From positions 1 through 64,000 of the forward strand of contig NZ_JACAPR010000043.1 in NCBI RefSeq assembly GCF_013385635.1: 64,000 bases of DNA, given 5' to 3'. The translations under genes and the position numbers were made by a program. Below the pieces are notes generated by a model. That model ran no database searches. It was not told the DNA's origin and saw nothing but the letters and a program-made list of their open reading frames with translations. Shown piece after piece: positions 61,126 through 64,000 of this stretch (its first letter is position 1; each line of letters begins with the position of its first letter). The DNA is from Pseudomonas gingeri (GTDB lineage Bacteria; Pseudomonadota; Gammaproteobacteria; Pseudomonadales; Pseudomonadaceae).

Positions 61126-63296
61126 GCATCCGGCTGGATACCACTGCCGGCGACATGGTGTCCCGGCGCGGCTTTCTGAAAATCGGTGCGGCCAGCGGCG
61201 GCGGGCTGTTGCTGAGCCTGGCCTTGCCCGGGGCCATCGGTACCAGCCTGGCCGATGGCAACGCGCCGTTCGAACCCAACGCCTTTATCCGCGTCGACCG
61301 CCAGGGCAAGGTGACGTTCACCATTGCCCAGGTCGAGATGGGGCAGGGCACCTACACCTCGATTCCGGTATTGATCGCCGAAGAGCTGGCGGTGCGGCTC
61401 GACCAGGTGCTGATCGAGCATGCCCCGGCGGACAACAAGCGCTATGCCAATCCGCTACTGGGTTTTCAGGTCACCGGCGGCTCGACCTCGATCCGCAGCG
61501 CCTGGGAGCCCTTGCGCCAGGCCGGCGCCACCGCCCGTACCCTGCTGCTCCAGGCCGCCGCCTTGCAATGGAACGTTGCTCCCAGCAGTTGCGTGGCCAG
61601 CGAGGGGGTTGTCCGCCATGAGGCCAGCCAGCGGTCCCTGGCCTACGGTGATTTGGTGGAGAAGGCGGCGACCTTGCCGGTCCCGGAAAAGGTCGAATTG
61701 AAAAGCCCGGAACATTTCCAGTTGATCGGCCTTACCCGCAAGCGCACCGACTCGCCGGCCAAGGTCAATGGCACGGCCCTGTATGGCATCGACGTCCGTC
61801 CGGAAGGGGTCAAGGTCGCTGCGGTGACGGCCTGTCCGGTGATCGGCGGCAGTCTCGCCAGTGTCGATGATCGCGCGGCATTGGCGGTCAAGGGCGTGCT
61901 GCGGGTCATCCGGATCGACAACGCCGTGGCGGTGGTGGCCGAGCATATGGGCGCCGCGCGCAAGGCGCTGGCCTTGCTCGAAATTCGCTGGAACGACGGC
62001 GCCAACGGGCAGTTCTCCACGGAAAAAATGCTCCAGGCCATCGAGCAGGCTTCCCGGGCGGCCGGTGCCGTGGTGCGTAACGTCGGCGATGTCGAGCAGG
62101 CGCTGGCTCAGGCCGAGAAGAAATTCGAGGTGGTCTACCAGGTGCCGTTCCTGGCCCACGCCTGCATGGAACCGATGAACTGCACCGTGCATGTCCGGGC
62201 CCAAGGTTGCGATCTCTGGCTGGGGACCCAGGTGCCGGCACGTGCGCAGGCGGTGGCTGCACAATTGACCGGCCTGGCCGAGTCCCAGGTCCAGGTGCAC
62301 AACCACCTGTTGGGCGGCGGCTTCGGCCGGCGTCTCGATGTGGACTTTGTTACCCAGGCGGTGGCCTTCGCCAAGCAGGTCGAGTTTCCGCTCAAGGTCA
62401 TCTGGTCCCGGGAGGAAGACACCCGCCACAGCACCCTGCGGCCCTACCATTTCAACCATTTGAGCGCCGGGCTCGATGCCGCTGGGCGGCCGACGGCCTG
62501 GACCCATAAGGTGACGGGCTCGTCGATTCTGGCGCGCTGGCTGCCGGCGCGGTTTACCAACGGCATCGACGGCGATGCCATACGCGACCCGAGCGGTCCC
62601 TACGACTTCCCGAATATCGGCGTCAGCTATATCCGCCATGAGCCGCCCGCAGGCATTACCACCGGTTTCTGGCGCGGTGTCGGGCATACGCAGAACGTGT
62701 TCATGGTCGAAGGCTTCATCGATGAACTGGCGGCCAGTGCCGGACAGGACCCGGTGGCCTATCGCCTGGCGCTGCTGGATAAGCATCCGCGTGCGCGCAA
62801 GGTGCTCGAAGCGGTTGCGCAGCATTCGGGCTGGGGCACTCCGCTGGAGAAAGGCCGCGGCCGGGGTGTGGCGCTGACCTTCTGCTTCGGCACCTATGCC
62901 GCCCAGGTGGCCGAGGTGAGTGTCGATGCCGCCGGACAGGTCCGCGTGCACAAGGTGACCTGCGTGGTCGATTGCGGGCGCGCCATTGTCCCCGACAGCA
63001 TCGTTGCGCAGATGCAGGGCGGGGCGGTCTTTGGCCTGAGCGCGGCGTTGTTCGGCAACATCACCTTCAAGGATGGAAAAGTCGAGCAGGGCAATTTCGA
63101 CACCTACCGGGTCCTGCGGATGAACGAGATGCCGAGCATCGAAACCCATCTGCTGGACAGCGACGAGACGCCCGGCGGAATTGGCGAGGTGTCGACGGTG
63201 ACGATTGCTCCGGCGCTGGTGAACGCGGTATTTGCCGCGACGGGCAAGCGCCTGCGTCAATTGCCTGTCGATAGCGCCAGATTGGCGAGCGCCTGA
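61122..63296 (+). CDS. iorB: Molybdopterin-binding subunit of a Tat-exported hydroxylase (IorB)
   Basis: This 724-residue molybdenum-cofactor subunit has a twin-arginine signal (VSRRGFLKIGAASGG, R15-R16), so the pair acts in the periplasm. Family landmarks are VDRQGKVTFTIAQVEMGQGT, GGGFGRRLDVDFVTQAVAFA, TTGFWRGVGHTQNVFMVEGF and the C-terminal GGIGEVSTVTIAPALVNAVF, whose Glu is the catalytic base. It hydroxylates a heterocycle or oxidises an aldehyde. No FAD or cytochrome c subunit is encoded in the window, so the electron acceptor is unknown. Confidence 0.92.
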   Translation: MSIRLDTTAGDMVSRRGFLKIGAASGGGLLLSLALPGAIGTSLADGNAPFEPNAFIRVDRQGKVTFTIAQVEMGQGTYTSIPVLIAEELAVRLDQVLIEHAPADNKRYANPLLGFQVTGGSTSIRSAWEPLRQAGATARTLLLQAAALQWNVAPSSCVASEGVVRHEASQRSLAYGDLVEKAATLPVPEKVELKSPEHFQLIGLTRKRTDSPAKVNGTALYGIDVRPEGVKVAAVTACPVIGGSLASVDDRAALAVKGVLRVIRIDNAVAVVAEHMGAARKALALLEIRWNDGANGQFSTEKMLQAIEQASRAAGAVVRNVGDVEQALAQAEKKFEVVYQVPFLAHACMEPMNCTVHVRAQGCDLWLGTQVPARAQAVAAQLTGLAESQVQVHNHLLGGGFGRRLDVDFVTQAVAFAKQVEFPLKVIWSREEDTRHSTLRPYHFNHLSAGLDAAGRPTAWTHKVTGSSILARWLPARFTNGIDGDAIRDPSGPYDFPNIGVSYIRHEPPAGITTGFWRGVGHTQNVFMVEGFIDELAASAGQDPVAYRLALLDKHPRARKVLEAVAQHSGWGTPLEKGRGRGVALTFCFGTYAAQVAEVSVDAAGQVRVHKVTCVVDCGRAIVPDSIVAQMQGGAVFGLSAALFGNITFKDGKVEQGNFDTYRVLRMNEMPSIETHLLDSDETPGGIGEVSTVTIAPALVNAVFAATGKRLRQLPVDSARLASA

Positions 63297-63316
63297 GCCC
63301 GCCGCTGAGCGCGGAT

Positions 63317-64000
63317 TCAGCGCGCTCGGGTTGCGCCGCCGCGCAAGGCGATCAGCAAGCCCAGCGTGCAGATGGCCAGGCCGCACCACTGGCCCGTCGT
63401 GGGCAGTTCGCCGACCAGCGGCACGCCGAGCAGGATTGCCACGGCGGGCGCCAGTGCGGGAAACAGTGCGGCTCGGCCGGCGCCCAGGTAATGCACGGCC
63501 CGGGCGAAGGCGAAGAGCGCGACGATGCCCGAGAGCAGGCCCTGTACGACCCCCTGCTCGATGAGCAAGGCGATCGGTGCCGCCGACAGGCGTTGCGTGC
63601 CGATGGCGATGATGTACAGAGGGGAATAGACCACGGCGCTGAGCACCGAGACCGCCGCCGTGGTGGCGAAGGCATTGAGTTTCCAGCTCCGCATCAGGAT
63701 CGTGAAAACAGCGAACATCGACCCGGCCAGGGCAAACAGCAGGTCGCCGATCCAGGCCCGGGAGTGGGCAGCCAGCAGGCCCGGCCCGGCGATGCTCATC
63801 AGGCCGGCGATGATGATGCAGAGCCCGATGATCCGTGACCTCTTCAGCCGTTCGCGCAGCAACAGGGCCGCCAGGCAGACGCTCATGAGCGTCAATACGC
63901 CGAGCTGGATGACCGCGCCATGGGCCAGTGGCGCGAACAGGTAGCCGCTGGCGCCGATCAGTATGAACAGTGGGCCGGCCAGCAGTGACAGGAGAATCCC
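63317..64000 (-). CDS. EamA/DMT-family transporter, N-terminus outside the window
   Basis: At least 227 codons of a multi-pass membrane protein are visible, entering from the right edge on the minus strand. The region shows the DMT repeat pattern: GASGYLFAPLAHGAVIQLGV, LAALLLRERLKRSRIIGLC, IGDLLFALAGSMFAVFTILM, and the second EamA unit ending VGELPTTGQWCGLAICTLG. Family members export metabolites or amino acids. The gene converges on iorB with a 20-bp gap. The start is not in the window. Confidence 0.88.
   Translation of the reverse strand, partial: GILLSLLAGPLFILIGASGYLFAPLAHGAVIQLGVLTLMSVCLAALLLRERLKRSRIIGLCIIIAGLMSIAGPGLLAAHSRAWIGDLLFALAGSMFAVFTILMRSWKLNAFATTAAVSVLSAVVYSPLYIIAIGTQRLSAAPIALLIEQGVVQGLLSGIVALFAFARAVHYLGAGRAALFPALAPAVAILLGVPLVGELPTTGQWCGLAICTLGLLIALRGGATRAR

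Noticed and set aside
63303..63322. CGCTGA/TCAGCG inverted repeat between iorB and the EamA gene
   Set aside because: Only a 6-bp stem with no T-run and overlapping a coding end; not strong enough for a terminator call.
61455..63389. A 644-codon antisense frame across iorB
   Set aside because: It is a shadow of the molybdenum subunit, whose motifs are complete.

Overview
The window is GC-rich chromosomal DNA from a gammaproteobacterium. It is most likely a fluorescent-group Pseudomonas: the gene families, tight ATGA-type overlaps, OprB-type porin, sigma-54 enhancer-binding protein and Tat-exported oxidoreductases all fit. The species cannot be fixed from this sequence. I find no tRNA, rRNA, CRISPR array, insertion sequence, phage gene or broken gene. 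It reads as accessory metabolism, with one peripheral catabolic module after another, each with its own regulator.

Layout. (1) 1-1905: the 3' end of a transketolase and a chemoreceptor. (2) 1927-7750, minus strand: a complete nit1C cluster (nitB-nitC-nitD-nitE-nitF-nitG-nitH), the conserved nitrilase/radical-SAM cluster linked to growth on cyanide and nitriles. Upstream are a good sigma-54 -24/-12 promoter (7817-7832) and two palindromes (7932-7964) at enhancer distance. (3) 8023-13831: an AraC regulator divergent from a ribose-type ABC transporter (ATPase, permease, binding protein) and a polysaccharide-deacetylase/PuuE-like hydrolase, ended by a strong terminator. (4) 13865-19011: a Rossmann protein plus lipoprotein pair, a PAS-PAS-AAA+-Fis sigma-54 activator that I propose is NitA because its own promoter carries the palindrome found upstream of nitB, and a Tat-exported FAD oxidoreductase. 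(5) 19195-23308: a KdgT-like permease, DUF1537 kinase and PdxA2 dehydrogenase (four-carbon acid-sugar, D-threonate-type, catabolism) with a convergent DeoR regulator. (6) 23448-27246: an aldehyde dehydrogenase, a Tat-exported class-C-beta-lactamase-like esterase and a divergent LysR.

(7) 27263-40354, minus strand: an 11-gene aromatic-catabolism operon. In transcription order it encodes an AAHS-type transporter, FAH-family hydrolase, IclR regulator, flavin hydroxylase, two-domain extradiol dioxygenase, metallo-beta-lactamase-fold hydrolase, amidohydrolase/decarboxylase, aryl-aldehyde dehydrogenase, aryl-alcohol dehydrogenase, beta-barrel porin and a second MFS transporter. It looks like a route from a benzylic alcohol or aldehyde to ring cleavage, but the substrate is not identifiable. 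(8) 40663-46312: two Old Yellow Enzyme reductases, an MFS exporter and two LysR regulators. (9) 46298-58917: an Fe-alcohol dehydrogenase plus thioesterase pair divergent from an IclR regulator, then a nine-kilobase CoA operon (CaiB CoA-transferase, two crotonases, FadB-like protein, thiolase, MHS transporter, succinate-semialdehyde-type dehydrogenase, SDR). Two identical-spacing AATTCCA-N5-TGGGATT sites tie these units together. (10) 59097-64000: an OprB porin, an IorA/IorB molybdenum hydroxylase pair and a truncated EamA transporter.

The strongest lead is regulatory. Shared TACG-N6-CGTA palindromes connect the unassigned sigma-54 activator at 15337 with the nit1C promoter about 7 kb away. 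The strongest metabolic unknowns are the 11-gene aromatic operon and the CoA operon that has no acyl-CoA dehydrogenase.
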